DNA of 64,000 nt, taken from positions 1 through 64,000 of the forward strand of contig QJWJ01000254.1 of NCBI GenBank assembly GCA_003235365.1. Reading direction: 5' to 3'. The stretch is from Deltaproteobacteria bacterium. Its GTDB lineage: Bacteria; Myxococcota_A; Polyangia; Polyangiales; Polyangiaceae. Every line of letters begins with the position of its first letter. Positions within the stretch are counted from its first letter, which is position 1. Under the pieces are notes generated by a model. It had not been told where the DNA came from and did not search any database. It was given only the letters and a program-made list of their open reading frames with translations. A program made the translations under genes and the position numbers. Shown in pieces: positions 18,754 through 27,402 of the stretch.

Positions 18754-21700
18754 TCAATAAGCAAAAGTGGGTTCGGAGAAGCCCGGACCGCCGTCGTTCC
18801 GACGCAGGCCAACGAAAAACAGCCCCGTCGCATCACCGTCCGCGATCACCAAGCGGTTGACCTGCGGAACGTAGACGAGCTTCTCGGGCATTGCGGTGGG
18901 ATGAGAACGGTTCACGCCGTACAAATCGATCGCCATCGCGCGAAACCCGCCGACCGCTGTCCAGCCAAACTGCATGCCGCGCACACTCGGATTCGTGCCG
19001 CGATAAACAGCAAAACGAGCGGTGAGTCCTTCGAAAATGCACTCCGCACCCTCGGCCCCCGGCTGAACGCCCCCTTCGGGATGTGACTGCAGGACGCATG
19101 CCAAGGCGCGGCGACTCGGCTCGCCTTCGACGCCGTCAGTGCTCGCGAAGTCGCTGGGACCAATCGACGGTTCGCTTTCGGCGTTCTGCGAGCAGGCATC
19201 ACCATCACAGGAGATCTCGAAGATGCGGCCGTTCCTGCCGCTGATCAACGGGTCGCAGCTGCGCTGACACGCCAGGGTTTGCGGGTTGATCTCGATCGGG
19301 TGCGGCATGCGACCGTTGGTATGCATCACCCATTGGTCACTGGCACGCACCTGGAACTCGACACCGCCTGGAAAGCAGCACTGCACCATGTCCAGGGTCG
19401 CGTCCCGCTCACCCGTGGTGCCGAGCACGCGAGGTTCGACCACGAGGCGATCGTCGTATGCACGCACGATGCGCAACTCGCGGTGACGGTCCGGCAGTTC
19501 CGCAGTGCCGAAGAACAGCTGGCAGGCGTTGTGCCCCCCCAGCCGCTGCGCCTGCGATTGGTACGCTGCACCACATTGGGAGCCCGGCTTGCTGTCCCAA
19601 TAGCGGTCGTCGGAGTCGAGCAACTCCGCGGTGACCTCCACGTAGTCCGCGTGCTGAACGGCAAACGCATCGAGCGTCGAATCCGCCGCCTCGGACAACA
19701 GTGTCTGTCCGCGCAGTCGCATCGCCGGCAAGTCTTCGATGCCCGCCGTACAGAACCCGGCGTTGAGCCCGCCACTGAATACGCCCAAAGGTCCGTCGGA
19801 ACTGGCCGCGCTGCTGAGCTCCTCGGCGGAAACGACCTCGAACTGAGCAGTGGCCGCACCACGGACCGGGCCTTCGAAAGTCACGGTGTTGATGCTGGTT
19901 CCGGAATACGCCCGCGGTTCGACGAAAGGCAAGACCAAGCTGTTGCGTTGAGCAAGCGACGGGTCGAGGCGCAAGCGGTCCAAGGACTTGGCGTCGTTGG
20001 AGTACTCCGTAGCGCCCACGAAGACCCTTGCGTCTCCGTCTTGCCCCTGTTGAGGCGTAAAATTCACGCCCAACAGACGAGGATTGCCCTTGCCCCTTTC
20101 GGTGCGATCAACCGCGAGCGATGTCCCGTCTGGTCCGCGAAGTTGCGGAAACGCGCGCAAGAACGGCGCCGTGCCGAAGCTGCCGTCATTGAAGAACGTG
20201 CCGGCTCGAGTGCGGTGCCGCTCGAAGATGTTGCAGCTGAACTCGTCGCTCACCGTCGGAGTCTCTCCGACTTCGAGTGCGTCGCGGAACGGGTCGCCCG
20301 CGCAGCCCCGGAAGTCCGGCTCTTCGCTTCGGTTCACCCGCTTCGGCCGCCGACACGGCGCATCTAGATCTTCGACGTCGATCACGGCGATGATTCCGCT
20401 CTGCAAGACAGCAAAGCCGAACACGCCTCGGAGCTTCACGGGAGAGGCGCCGGTGCCGTCACTGCTGGGTCGATACAACGCGCCAGGGCTGCTACTCGGA
20501 CTCTTGGAGGGATCTGGATCGCAGATGACGCCCTCGACAGCCACGCCGGTTTCCGGATCGGCAACCGGTCGATCCTGACGCGCGAATTCGATGTCGCGGA
20601 CCTCTTGATCAAAGCGGATTCGATCCGGTGGTTCGCCCCAGATGTACGTGGAACGCGGTCTGAGTATCGGTGTTCGTTGCGTCGCCTGGGGGCTGACGTC
20701 GAACACCATGATGCTGCCCGCGGCCCGGCTTTGCGAGCCATCGACGGCATAGACGAACTGCTCACCAGTGCTGGTCTTGGGGCTGACCGCGACACGGCGG
20801 GTGGTCACGACGTTCGCCGGTTCCGTGTAGCTAGTCGGAAGCAACGGGGGCAGTTCGCGCAGCGCACACTTGTCTGTCGTATCGAGCACGTGCACCACGG
20901 GTGCGTCGTAGTCGGAGACGTACAAGCGTTGCCCTGACGCCGCCATGTCCGATGGCGAACTCTTGAACGTCTGCGTCGGGGGCAGCACGCTGACGGACTT
21001 CGGCAGACACGCAGCGTCAGCCACGGCCATGTCGTCGGGTACGCTTTGCTCCGCTTCCTGAGGGAGATCGACCTGCAACGGCAGCAGCTGTTCGATGGGA
21101 CAGTCCTCGAAACTGCCGGGAGCTCCGTCGAGCACCTGCTGAGCGTCGATGACGGCAATCATGCCGACGTCAGGCAACGTGACCGCGAGCTTGCGCCGTC
21201 CCGGGTTGACGAATTCCTGACTGAGATCTGCGGGGCACTCGACACGTTCTGCCTGGCCGCCATCGTCGCCATCGCAGCTCGTCGTGCGCATGTCGTCGAC
21301 CAGCACCTGCATGGGACCGGGGGCCGCAGGCAGACGACAAGCGGGCCATGTCCGCAAATCGCGAAACGGCGCGGACTGCGGACGCGGTCCGATGCAGCTC
21401 GTCGGCAACGCGAACAAGCCCTCCTTTCCAGGTTCGGCCACGGCGACGAAGCTCGCAAGCCCCCCCGGCGTCGAAACGATGGACACCGGTTCGGCACCCA
21501 CGGGAAGGAAGTTGATGCCCGGTTGGGTGAGCTCGAGGTCGGGTACGCCAACGCGACATTGGGTGCCTTCACGGCAGGCCGTCATGTCGACGACGGCGAC
21601 CTCACCCGTCTCTTGCTGGAGCGCGAGCCCGAGGAGGTTGTTGGACTCACTGCCGACGCTCGGGCAGGCGTCGATGGGGCGGCCGACGTAGTCGCCGTCG

Positions 21701-21846
21701 CGCTCGGCAACGCAGAGGAAACTGATGTCCGACGTGCCTCGCAAACTCTGAGTGCTTTGTGCCTGTTGAGTTTGGTTGCACCCGATCATTGCCGTTGCGA
21801 GCAACGCACCGGCGGCCAACGCACTGAAGGGGATTCGATGGGGCAT
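18754..21846 (-). CDS. Large putative lipoprotein, beta-propeller-like
   Basis: A 1030-residue exported protein of unknown function. MPHRIPFSALAAGALLATAM is followed by the lipobox TAMIGC, predicting lipidation at Cys23. The mature protein contains repeated blocks of the type VAVVDM, IAVIDAQQ, VVHVLDTTD and IAVIDVEDL, the hydrophobic-Asp strands of YVTN/YncE-type beta-propellers, and many paired cysteines (for example CREGTQC, CQRSCDP). No catalytic motif is recognisable. The ATG follows the stop of the neighbouring lipoprotein gene by only 5 bp, so the two are cotranscribed and translationally close. A surface or outer-membrane role is inferred. Confidence 0.82.
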   Translation of the reverse strand: MPHRIPFSALAAGALLATAMIGCNQTQQAQSTQSLRGTSDISFLCVAERDGDYVGRPIDACPSVGSESNNLLGLALQQETGEVAVVDMTACREGTQCRVGVPDLELTQPGINFLPVGAEPVSIVSTPGGLASFVAVAEPGKEGLFALPTSCIGPRPQSAPFRDLRTWPACRLPAAPGPMQVLVDDMRTTSCDGDDGGQAERVECPADLSQEFVNPGRRKLAVTLPDVGMIAVIDAQQVLDGAPGSFEDCPIEQLLPLQVDLPQEAEQSVPDDMAVADAACLPKSVSVLPPTQTFKSSPSDMAASGQRLYVSDYDAPVVHVLDTTDKCALRELPPLLPTSYTEPANVVTTRRVAVSPKTSTGEQFVYAVDGSQSRAAGSIMVFDVSPQATQRTPILRPRSTYIWGEPPDRIRFDQEVRDIEFARQDRPVADPETGVAVEGVICDPDPSKSPSSSPGALYRPSSDGTGASPVKLRGVFGFAVLQSGIIAVIDVEDLDAPCRRPKRVNRSEEPDFRGCAGDPFRDALEVGETPTVSDEFSCNIFERHRTRAGTFFNDGSFGTAPFLRAFPQLRGPDGTSLAVDRTERGKGNPRLLGVNFTPQQGQDGDARVFVGATEYSNDAKSLDRLRLDPSLAQRNSLVLPFVEPRAYSGTSINTVTFEGPVRGAATAQFEVVSAEELSSAASSDGPLGVFSGGLNAGFCTAGIEDLPAMRLRGQTLLSEAADSTLDAFAVQHADYVEVTAELLDSDDRYWDSKPGSQCGAAYQSQAQRLGGHNACQLFFGTAELPDRHRELRIVRAYDDRLVVEPRVLGTTGERDATLDMVQCCFPGGVEFQVRASDQWVMHTNGRMPHPIEINPQTLACQRSCDPLISGRNGRIFEISCDGDACSQNAESEPSIGPSDFASTDGVEGEPSRRALACVLQSHPEGGVQPGAEGAECIFEGLTARFAVYRGTNPSVRGMQFGWTAVGGFRAMAIDLYGVNRSHPTAMPEKLVYVPQVNRLVIADGDATGLFFVGLRRNDGGPGFSEPTFAY

Positions 21847-21851
21847 GACAA

Positions 21852-23510
21852 CTAGTTGGATGTCCGGGGGGGTCTCGGCGAACCAACGCTCAACAACACC
21901 TGTCCGTAGGTCGCGTGCCGCTTGTCGAGATCGATGACCCCGAGATACGAATGCGTAAAATGCGCCAAGTAACCCAGTGAACGACTTTCGTCGACGACCA
22001 GTGCCTGCGGCCCAGGACCGGTTTTCACGTGAGCCTCCACCTCTCGCCGCTGCGGGTCATAGATGTACATCAGCTGTGCATCGAATCCGAGCACGAACAC
22101 ACGCATCGCGGGGTTGCCACGCTCGTCGGTAATCGACCCGACAATCACGCGAGATGGGCTTCCCCGCAGTGGCACCGCGTCGGAAAAGTTTGGCACGTCG
22201 TCGCGCGCCAGGTCACCGAAAGCCGGACGAGTCTCGCCACGCAGCAGCGAGTCGGGGGAACGATTGGCCATGTACACGTCGACGCCGATTGCGGCGCATT
22301 CGAGTTGGCACTGGCGGCAAGCGTCAGCCTGCTCGTCGCTGCACGCCGACTCGTCGCAGTCGCGCTCGCACGAATCGCGACGGCTGGCATCGAGATCGAT
22401 GCCGCGCGAATCACTACCACTGGCGTTGGTCGTGATCGGTGAAGTCGCCGCGCGCTCGAGGTAGGGCGATGCGGGGGCGGCGGCCTCGCTGTCGTAGTAG
22501 CGCAGGAGCTCGACGTTGGGCGCACTGCTTCCGCCAAAGCGATAGCTGACCAGAACGCCCGGCGTGTAGTCGACGGCTCCGATCACTGCAGCCCGCGGCG
22601 GCGGCACAGCCAGTAGCCCCATTGGATTACTGGGCAAGCCGGTGAGTACCGAACGCAAGCGTGGCGCGGACTGGGCGTTGTCGAATACGGAAACGCTGCC
22701 TTGAGACTGATGACCGACGAAGATCGCCTCGCCGTCTGAGCTGACCGCGATACCGAACGGTTCGGTCGGGAGCTTGTCGTCATCCGCCGTTCGTTCCCGA
22801 TCCTCGTCTCCGAGTCGGTGGTCCGAGTCGCAACGCGCGTTGCCCTTGGTTTGCCCGCAATCGAGCACGGGCCCACTGCCGAGAACGTCATCGTGAACGG
22901 CGGCCCAATGCAACGTGGCGTCACCGCGCACGGGCATCAGGATCCGCGCACCGCGACGCCCGTTGCCAGGGACGTACTTCACGTCGGCAACGAACGGGTT
23001 GATGACAGCGCTGGCCTGCTGCAACCCGGCTACACCGAGCGGCAACGCGGTGCAGGGCCCCGGGTACGAGAACTCATCCGCCGCGGTCGCCAGCGGCAGG
23101 TCTCCGCAGGGAGAGCCCGCGGAGTCCACGCACAGGCCGAACGTGGAAGCATCCGCCTCGGCGCCGTCCCCCGCGCATCGCCTGCCCCCCGAACAGTCCG
23201 CGTCGACCAGACACGCTCGTGGCAAGTGCTCGAGGATCACCTCGGTGTCCAACACTTGAACGGTGCCGGTGTTGAACCGCAGATCGAAGTCGCTGTTGAC
23301 GACGAACAGACTGTGTCCCTCGTTGCTCAGGGCGACTCCAACCGGATAGTTCATCTCTCCCGCCGGCGGTTCGAGCCCGTCATCCGGGGGAAAACACGCC
23401 GTGGCGAGCACTGAGGAGGCGAGCACTGAGGAGGCGATGGCCGCCGCACCCCGAAGGGCTCGTCGGCCCCGACGCGAGGAAAGGTGAGTTGGGTGGGAGG
23501 GCGGTCGCAT
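21852..23510 (-). CDS. Putative lipoprotein with YncE/YVTN-like propeller
   Basis: A 552-residue exported protein, first gene of a two-gene operon. A basic start is followed by a hydrophobic segment ending SSVLASSVLATAC, giving a lipobox at the Cys. The chain contains propeller-like strands NYPVGVALSNEGHSLFVVNS, PFGIAVSSDGEAIFVGHQS and QALVVDESRSLGYLAHFTH, plus a Cys-rich insertion (CERDCDESACSDEQADAC). The pattern resembles YncE-type beta-propellers but no ligand is predictable. The signal peptide contains an exact tandem duplication of a 15 bp unit (SVLAS/SVLAT), visible on the plus strand as two copies of GAGCACTGAGGAGGC. Confidence 0.82.
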   Translation of the reverse strand: MRPPSHPTHLSSRRGRRALRGAAAIASSVLASSVLATACFPPDDGLEPPAGEMNYPVGVALSNEGHSLFVVNSDFDLRFNTGTVQVLDTEVILEHLPRACLVDADCSGGRRCAGDGAEADASTFGLCVDSAGSPCGDLPLATAADEFSYPGPCTALPLGVAGLQQASAVINPFVADVKYVPGNGRRGARILMPVRGDATLHWAAVHDDVLGSGPVLDCGQTKGNARCDSDHRLGDEDRERTADDDKLPTEPFGIAVSSDGEAIFVGHQSQGSVSVFDNAQSAPRLRSVLTGLPSNPMGLLAVPPPRAAVIGAVDYTPGVLVSYRFGGSSAPNVELLRYYDSEAAAPASPYLERAATSPITTNASGSDSRGIDLDASRRDSCERDCDESACSDEQADACRQCQLECAAIGVDVYMANRSPDSLLRGETRPAFGDLARDDVPNFSDAVPLRGSPSRVIVGSITDERGNPAMRVFVLGFDAQLMYIYDPQRREVEAHVKTGPGPQALVVDESRSLGYLAHFTHSYLGVIDLDKRHATYGQVLLSVGSPRPPRTSN

Positions 23511-23599
23511 GAATCTCGAATCTCACGGGCCCCGCTCACGGCATCGATCAGGAGGTCATCCTGGCTCGCTCCAGGGCTGCAGAAATGGAAGCAACCAGT

Positions 23600-23647
23600 C
23601 TGGGGACATCCGCCGTCTGCGGCCGGCAACCCTAGTAGTGTCCCCAG
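23600..23647. repeat. GGGGACA-type inverted repeat in the 5' region of the lipoprotein operon
   Basis: Perfect 9 bp arms CTGGGGACA (23600-23608) and TGTCCCCAG (23639-23647) enclose a smaller GCCG/CGGC stem. It lies about 90-137 bp upstream of the lipoprotein start. GGGGACA-bearing palindromes are typical of some REP-like elements; no transposase is nearby. Confidence 0.45.
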
Positions 23648-23856
23648 CACCGACTTGCAATGGTGTTGTCCGACATCCTAACGGCCTAAACCCGCGTGGA
23701 TGCACACGGAGCAGGCCGGAGCCCCACGCCCGGCTGCCGCGCTGAAGCGCGCCGCGCCCGTGGCCGTTCAGCCCGGCGACCAGGTCGGTGAAGCGCGCGA
23801 CAGCCCCCCGGCGGGGAGTCAGTTGGCGGCGCCCAGGGGAGACAGAGCGACGCCTC

Positions 23857-23990
23857 AATGGGCGAGCACGACTGCAGGTGGTCTTCTCGCCCCCCCGTTG
23901 GGTGAGGGTCAGACAAGACGCCACCGTTGCGGTCGTCTTCTCGACCCCATTCTCTGTTACATCGAATGAGAGTTCGCGAATCGCAGAGTC
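23857..23990 (+). repeat. Dispersed repeat family A, full-length copy
   Basis: It aligns end to end with 27021-27160, from AATGGGCGAGCACGA through CGTTGGGTGAGGGTC and CCATTCTCTGT-ACATCGAAT to the terminal palindrome. Here the right arm of the palindrome is mutated (CAGAGTCTCAT instead of CGAACTCTCAT). It lies between two minus-strand genes. Confidence 0.7.
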
Positions 23991-24071
23991 TCATTTGGCA
24001 TCGGTACCCGATTCAGGGCCCGGCAACGTCGTGAGTACGGGGCAGGAAAGCCCCGTAGAGCGAGCCCGAAA

Positions 24072-24242
24072 TCACAACTCGATGACGACGACGCCACGAC
24101 CGGCATCGGGATCATCGTCCGCCTCGGTGGCCGGCCGCACGTGGTCGACCGGCAATTCGAGACGTGGCTGCCGGATGGCTCGGCGCTCGCGCTCCTCCGT
24201 CTCGCGACGGCGGATCTGCTCGATGATGAAAGGAGGTAGCAT
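24072..24242 (-). CDS. Small conserved-looking protein (MLPPFII type)
   Basis: A 56-residue protein starting MLPPFIIEQIRRRETEERER, then RQPRLELPV, an acidic stretch and the end GRGVVVIEL. I recall short proteins of this pattern (MLPPFII start, charged helix, LELP, hydrophobic C-terminus) from myxobacterial genomes, but their function is unknown to me. The open frame extends upstream to 24383, but the family-like start is the ATG at 24242. There is no strong ribosome site. A C-terminal hydrophobic -VVVIEL tail could be a protein-binding peptide. It lies between repeat A and the DUF4350 gene and is divergent from the latter. Confidence 0.6.
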   Translation of the reverse strand: MLPPFIIEQIRRRETEERERRAIRQPRLELPVDHVRPATEADDDPDAGRGVVVIEL

Positions 24243-24562
24243 GTGGCTGTCTGCCAATCGCGCCGGAACGTCCGGCAATGCAAGTACTCTAACCCCCGCC
24301 ATGACCGGGTCAAGTTTCCCCACTGCTTCATTCCGTGGCGAACGGCTGGGGAGTCGATGAACAGTAAACGAAACGCATACCAAACCGGCGCGTCACCCAG
24401 CGCGCCTCACCCAAGAGGGAGATCGCGGCGCTGTGACGACGTGACCATGCAAATTCGCGGGGTTTGCTCAGCGCGTCGGCGGTCGCCAGTAGCTGCCGAG
24501 CTGCCCGCGATGCGTCAGCTTCGGCATCGCGTCCGAGCGACGTCCGTGGCACTCTCGCCCCG
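24243..24562. other. Divergent spacer between the small protein and the DUF4350 gene
   Basis: Some 320 bp that must carry promoters for both neighbours. I see no clear promoter boxes, hairpins or repeats. In-frame start-like codons upstream of 24563 do not encode conserved sequence. Confidence 0.35.
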
Positions 24563-25975
24563 ATGGCGAATGTCCCAACAGGAAACTCGAAGCGGGTAGC
24601 TTCGGTCCTTGCGGCGTTGGCCTCCCTGTGCATTGCGCTGTTCGTTGCACCAACGTGGGCCAGTTTCGAATTCGACAAGCCGCGTTGGGACTCCACGACG
24701 CGACTATTGGAGCTTGCTCGTAAACAGCTCGGTGAGCAGCGTGTCGTGTTGAGCCCGCAGCTGGATTGGGGCCGACTCCAACCGGCCGACGCCGTCTTGA
24801 TCCTACACCCAGACGCGCGTCTGCAGTTCTCCGAGCTCAGCGCATTCCTCGCCGGTGGTGGGCGTGTCGCCCTGCTGGACGATTTCGGTAAGGGCGACCA
24901 GGCCCTGACCCGTTTTCACATCCACCGCAGCAGCGCTCCGACCAAACCCCTCGAGAGTTGGCTCGACAAGCCCGCACTGCAATACGCGCGCCCCGCTGAA
25001 AGTTTCAACCGACAAGGCACGCCGCTGCGCCACCCGATGGTCGAAGGAATCGAGTTCGTCGTCACCAATCACCCAAGCGCGCTGCACACCGATCCCAACG
25101 TGGAGCTGACCCCGGTGTTGACCCTCAGCAGTGAGAGCGGGAACCAGGCGCTATTCGCAGTCATCGGCGTGATTGGCGATGCGGTAGCCTGTGGCCTCGA
25201 CGACGGCCGACCACGCCATCCACGTGCCCGTTGCGGACGGCTGTTTGCAATGGCCGACCCGTCGGTGTTCATCGACCTGATGATGCAATTCGAAGGCAAT
25301 CAGCGGCTTGCATCGGGACTGCTGAAATACCTGCTCGAAGACGACGCCTGGGGCAAGCGCGACGGCAAGCTGTACATCGTCGCCAACGATTTTTCCCAAA
25401 CCGGCGCGTTCGGTGATGACGACTCGTTGCAGCGCCAACTCGACGACGCGTTGGACACGCTGAGCGGCTGGTTGGGGGATGCGCGCACTGAGGGACTCCC
25501 CCCCCGCGTCGTCTGGCTGTTGGTACTTGCGGCGAGCATTGCGGTCGTCGGCGCCGTGTGGCGCATTTCGGGTAAAGTGTACGAGCGTCCGTCCCCCCGC
25601 TACGCCGCGAGCCCCGCTCGAGTCGCCCAGGGCGGCGTCGCAGGTAGAGCGGCGGTACTGGCCGCCCCCTCCACCAGCCGAGCGCTCGTCGTTCTGGAAT
25701 TGAAGAACGGCATCGAAGAGTTTCTCAAGTGGAGGCTGCGACTGCCGCGACGAACCGCTGCCCACGAAATACTCGCAACGGTGGAGCAACGTGGACTATT
25801 GGACGTGGTGTCCTCACGAAAGCTGGGCAGCCTGTTTCAGCAGATGTTGGCCGTGGAGCGGTCCATGGTCACTGCCCACCCCGCGCGAGTATCGACGGAA
25901 ACAATCGAGCAGATGCGAGCACAGATAGCCCAGACCACTGAGCTGGTGGATAGTCAGCTGAGGAGAACTCCTTGA
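24563..25975 (+). CDS. DUF4350-type membrane protein of a MoxR/DUF58 locus
   Basis: A 470-residue protein with an N-terminal signal or anchor (VASVLAALASLCIALFVA), a domain like that of DUF4350 proteins (DAVLILHPDARL, FLAGGGRVALLDDFGKGD) and a transmembrane helix near residue 350 (VVWLLVLAASIAVVGAVW), followed by a cytoplasmic basic tail (RLPRRTAAHEILATVEQRG). The ATG at 24563 gives MANVPTGNSKRV right before the signal peptide; the longer frame from 24464 is unlikely. The stop overlaps the TTG start of moxR (TTGA), so the two are translationally coupled. Such proteins normally accompany MoxR ATPases and DUF58 proteins in a membrane-associated system of unclear biochemical role. Confidence 0.82.
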   Translation: MANVPTGNSKRVASVLAALASLCIALFVAPTWASFEFDKPRWDSTTRLLELARKQLGEQRVVLSPQLDWGRLQPADAVLILHPDARLQFSELSAFLAGGGRVALLDDFGKGDQALTRFHIHRSSAPTKPLESWLDKPALQYARPAESFNRQGTPLRHPMVEGIEFVVTNHPSALHTDPNVELTPVLTLSSESGNQALFAVIGVIGDAVACGLDDGRPRHPRARCGRLFAMADPSVFIDLMMQFEGNQRLASGLLKYLLEDDAWGKRDGKLYIVANDFSQTGAFGDDDSLQRQLDDALDTLSGWLGDARTEGLPPRVVWLLVLAASIAVVGAVWRISGKVYERPSPRYAASPARVAQGGVAGRAAVLAAPSTSRALVVLELKNGIEEFLKWRLRLPRRTAAHEILATVEQRGLLDVVSSRKLGSLFQQMLAVERSMVTAHPARVSTETIEQMRAQIAQTTELVDSQLRRTP

Positions 25976-26946
25976 ATCAACCACTCAACCTAGGCGAGCT
26001 CAATCAAGCGCAAGAGCTGCTCGAGCGCGTCCGCAGTGAGGTATCGGGCGTATACATCGGTGACGCCACCGTGATCGACATGATGTTGATCGCCTTGTTG
26101 ACGCAGGGCCACGTGTTGCTCGAAGGGGTCCCCGGCGTCGCCAAGACGACCCTCGTCAAAGCGTTCAGCGACGTGCTCGGTTGCACCATGAGGCGCGTAC
26201 AGTTCACGCCCGATCTCCTGCCCCAGGACATCTCGGGCACCTACGTGCTCGAGCCCAAGACCGGCGCGTTCACCCTCCGAGCAGGCCCGATTTTCGCCAA
26301 CGTGGTGCTGGCCGACGAGATCAACCGCGCTCCGGCCAAGACTCAGAGCGCGCTGCTCGAGGCCATGCAGGAGCGTCAGGTGACGATCGAAGGGGACCGT
26401 TTCGAACTGCCGGCACCGTTCATCGTGCTAGCGACACAGAACCCGATCGACCTCGAGGGGACCTACCCTCTGCCCGAAGCGCAGATCGATCGCTTCTTGG
26501 TCCACGTCGAGCTGAGCTACCCGTCTCAGCGTGACGAGGTCGCCATGCTGCGCTCGCACGGCGTCGCCACACCCCGCCCACGTCGTGTGCTCGACGAGCA
26601 AACTTGTCTGATGCTGCAATCCGTCGCTGCGCGCGTGCACGTGGAAGACGACCTGCTCGAATACGCCACGGCCCTGTGCCGCTTCACACGCGCGCATGCC
26701 AAGGTGGTTCTGGGTTGTTCTCCCCGCGCAACGCTGGGCCTGGTCCGTGCCGCAAAGAGCCACGCAGTGCTGCGAGGCCGACCCTACACGACCCCCGACG
26801 ACGTCCGCGCCGTCGGACCGGCCGTGCTCGCTCACCGCCTGGTGCTGGTACCAGAGCTGGAAGGGGACCTCAGCGCGCGCTCGAACATCATCCGCGAAGC
26901 GATCACCAAGGTCGCCTACCGCCGGCCCGCGCAGTCGGCGGAGTGA
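25972..26946 (+). CDS. moxR: MoxR-family AAA+ ATPase
   Basis: A 324-residue AAA+ ATPase. Walker A is EGVPGVAKTTLVKAF, Walker B is VVLADEINRAPAKTQSALLE, sensor 1 is VLATQNPIDLEGTYPLPEAQ with the MoxR signature, and the lid domain ends in the PYTTPDDVRAVGPAVLAHR region. MoxR proteins act as chaperone-like ATPases, usually with von Willebrand/DUF58 partners. The start is a TTG overlapping the upstream stop (TTGA) and is preceded by GAGGAG seven bases away; no ATG is available near the conserved N-terminus (NQPLNLGELNQAQEL). The DUF58 partner is separated from it by a repeat and a dehydrogenase gene. Confidence 0.92.
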   Translation: MNQPLNLGELNQAQELLERVRSEVSGVYIGDATVIDMMLIALLTQGHVLLEGVPGVAKTTLVKAFSDVLGCTMRRVQFTPDLLPQDISGTYVLEPKTGAFTLRAGPIFANVVLADEINRAPAKTQSALLEAMQERQVTIEGDRFELPAPFIVLATQNPIDLEGTYPLPEAQIDRFLVHVELSYPSQRDEVAMLRSHGVATPRPRRVLDEQTCLMLQSVAARVHVEDDLLEYATALCRFTRAHAKVVLGCSPRATLGLVRAAKSHAVLRGRPYTTPDDVRAVGPAVLAHRLVLVPELEGDLSARSNIIREAITKVAYRRPAQSAE

Positions 26947-27402
26947 ACGTCTGCTGCAGAAGCACGACGACCTGGGCATGGACCCGGCAGAACGACGCCG
27001 ATCGACTGCACGGGCGGGCCAAATGGAGGAGCACGATTGTCGGGCGGTTCTTCGAAACCCCGTTGGGTGAGGGTCCCCCAAAACGCTCCCGCTGCAGTCG
27101 TTCCATCGACGCCATTCTCTGTCACATCGAATGAGAGTTCGCGAATCGCGAACTCTCATTCAGGCGCAATGCCGAACAGGCAAGCGAGCGACGCGCCGAA
27201 AACGGCGCACCCTTCCTACATGGCGCCGGCGCGTGGTCACAGCAACCACGACATCGCCAAAAAGTGCTGCGTACGCCACACTCGAGTGGGCGTCGCCAGG
27301 TGCGTTCGGTTACCAGGCGACCGTCGGAGCTTTCGACGACCAGGGGGTCGACACGCCAGCAAACCCCTCGCCCCTGAGCGGCAGTGGTCTACACTGATCA
27401 GG
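26947..27402. other. Repeat-bearing spacer between moxR and the dehydrogenase gene
   Basis: About 456 bp. Most of the first half is repeat family A (27021-27160). The remainder before the GTG at 27403 has no recognisable gene; the dehydrogenase frame is open through it, but the encoded sequence is Arg/His-rich and unconserved. Confidence 0.45.
27021..27160 (+). repeat. Dispersed repeat family A, full-length copy with perfect 31 bp palindrome
   Basis: The best-preserved copy. It runs from AATGGAGGAGCACGATTGTC to a perfect palindrome with arms AATGAGAGTTCGCGA (27130-27144) and TCGCGAACTCTCATT (27146-27160) around one base. Internal blocks CGTTGGGTGAGGGTC and GCCATTCTCTGT are shared with the 23.9 kb copy. 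It lies between two plus-strand genes and so may separate their transcripts. Confidence 0.75.

Larger units (their letters stand above)
23511..24071. other. Repeat-bearing spacer upstream of the lipoprotein operon
   Basis: About 560 bp holding the GGGGACA inverted repeat (23600-23647) and a full copy of repeat family A (23857-23990). Open frames crossing it are Arg/Pro-rich and match repeat sequence. The promoter of the lipoprotein operon should lie near 23511-23600. Confidence 0.45.
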
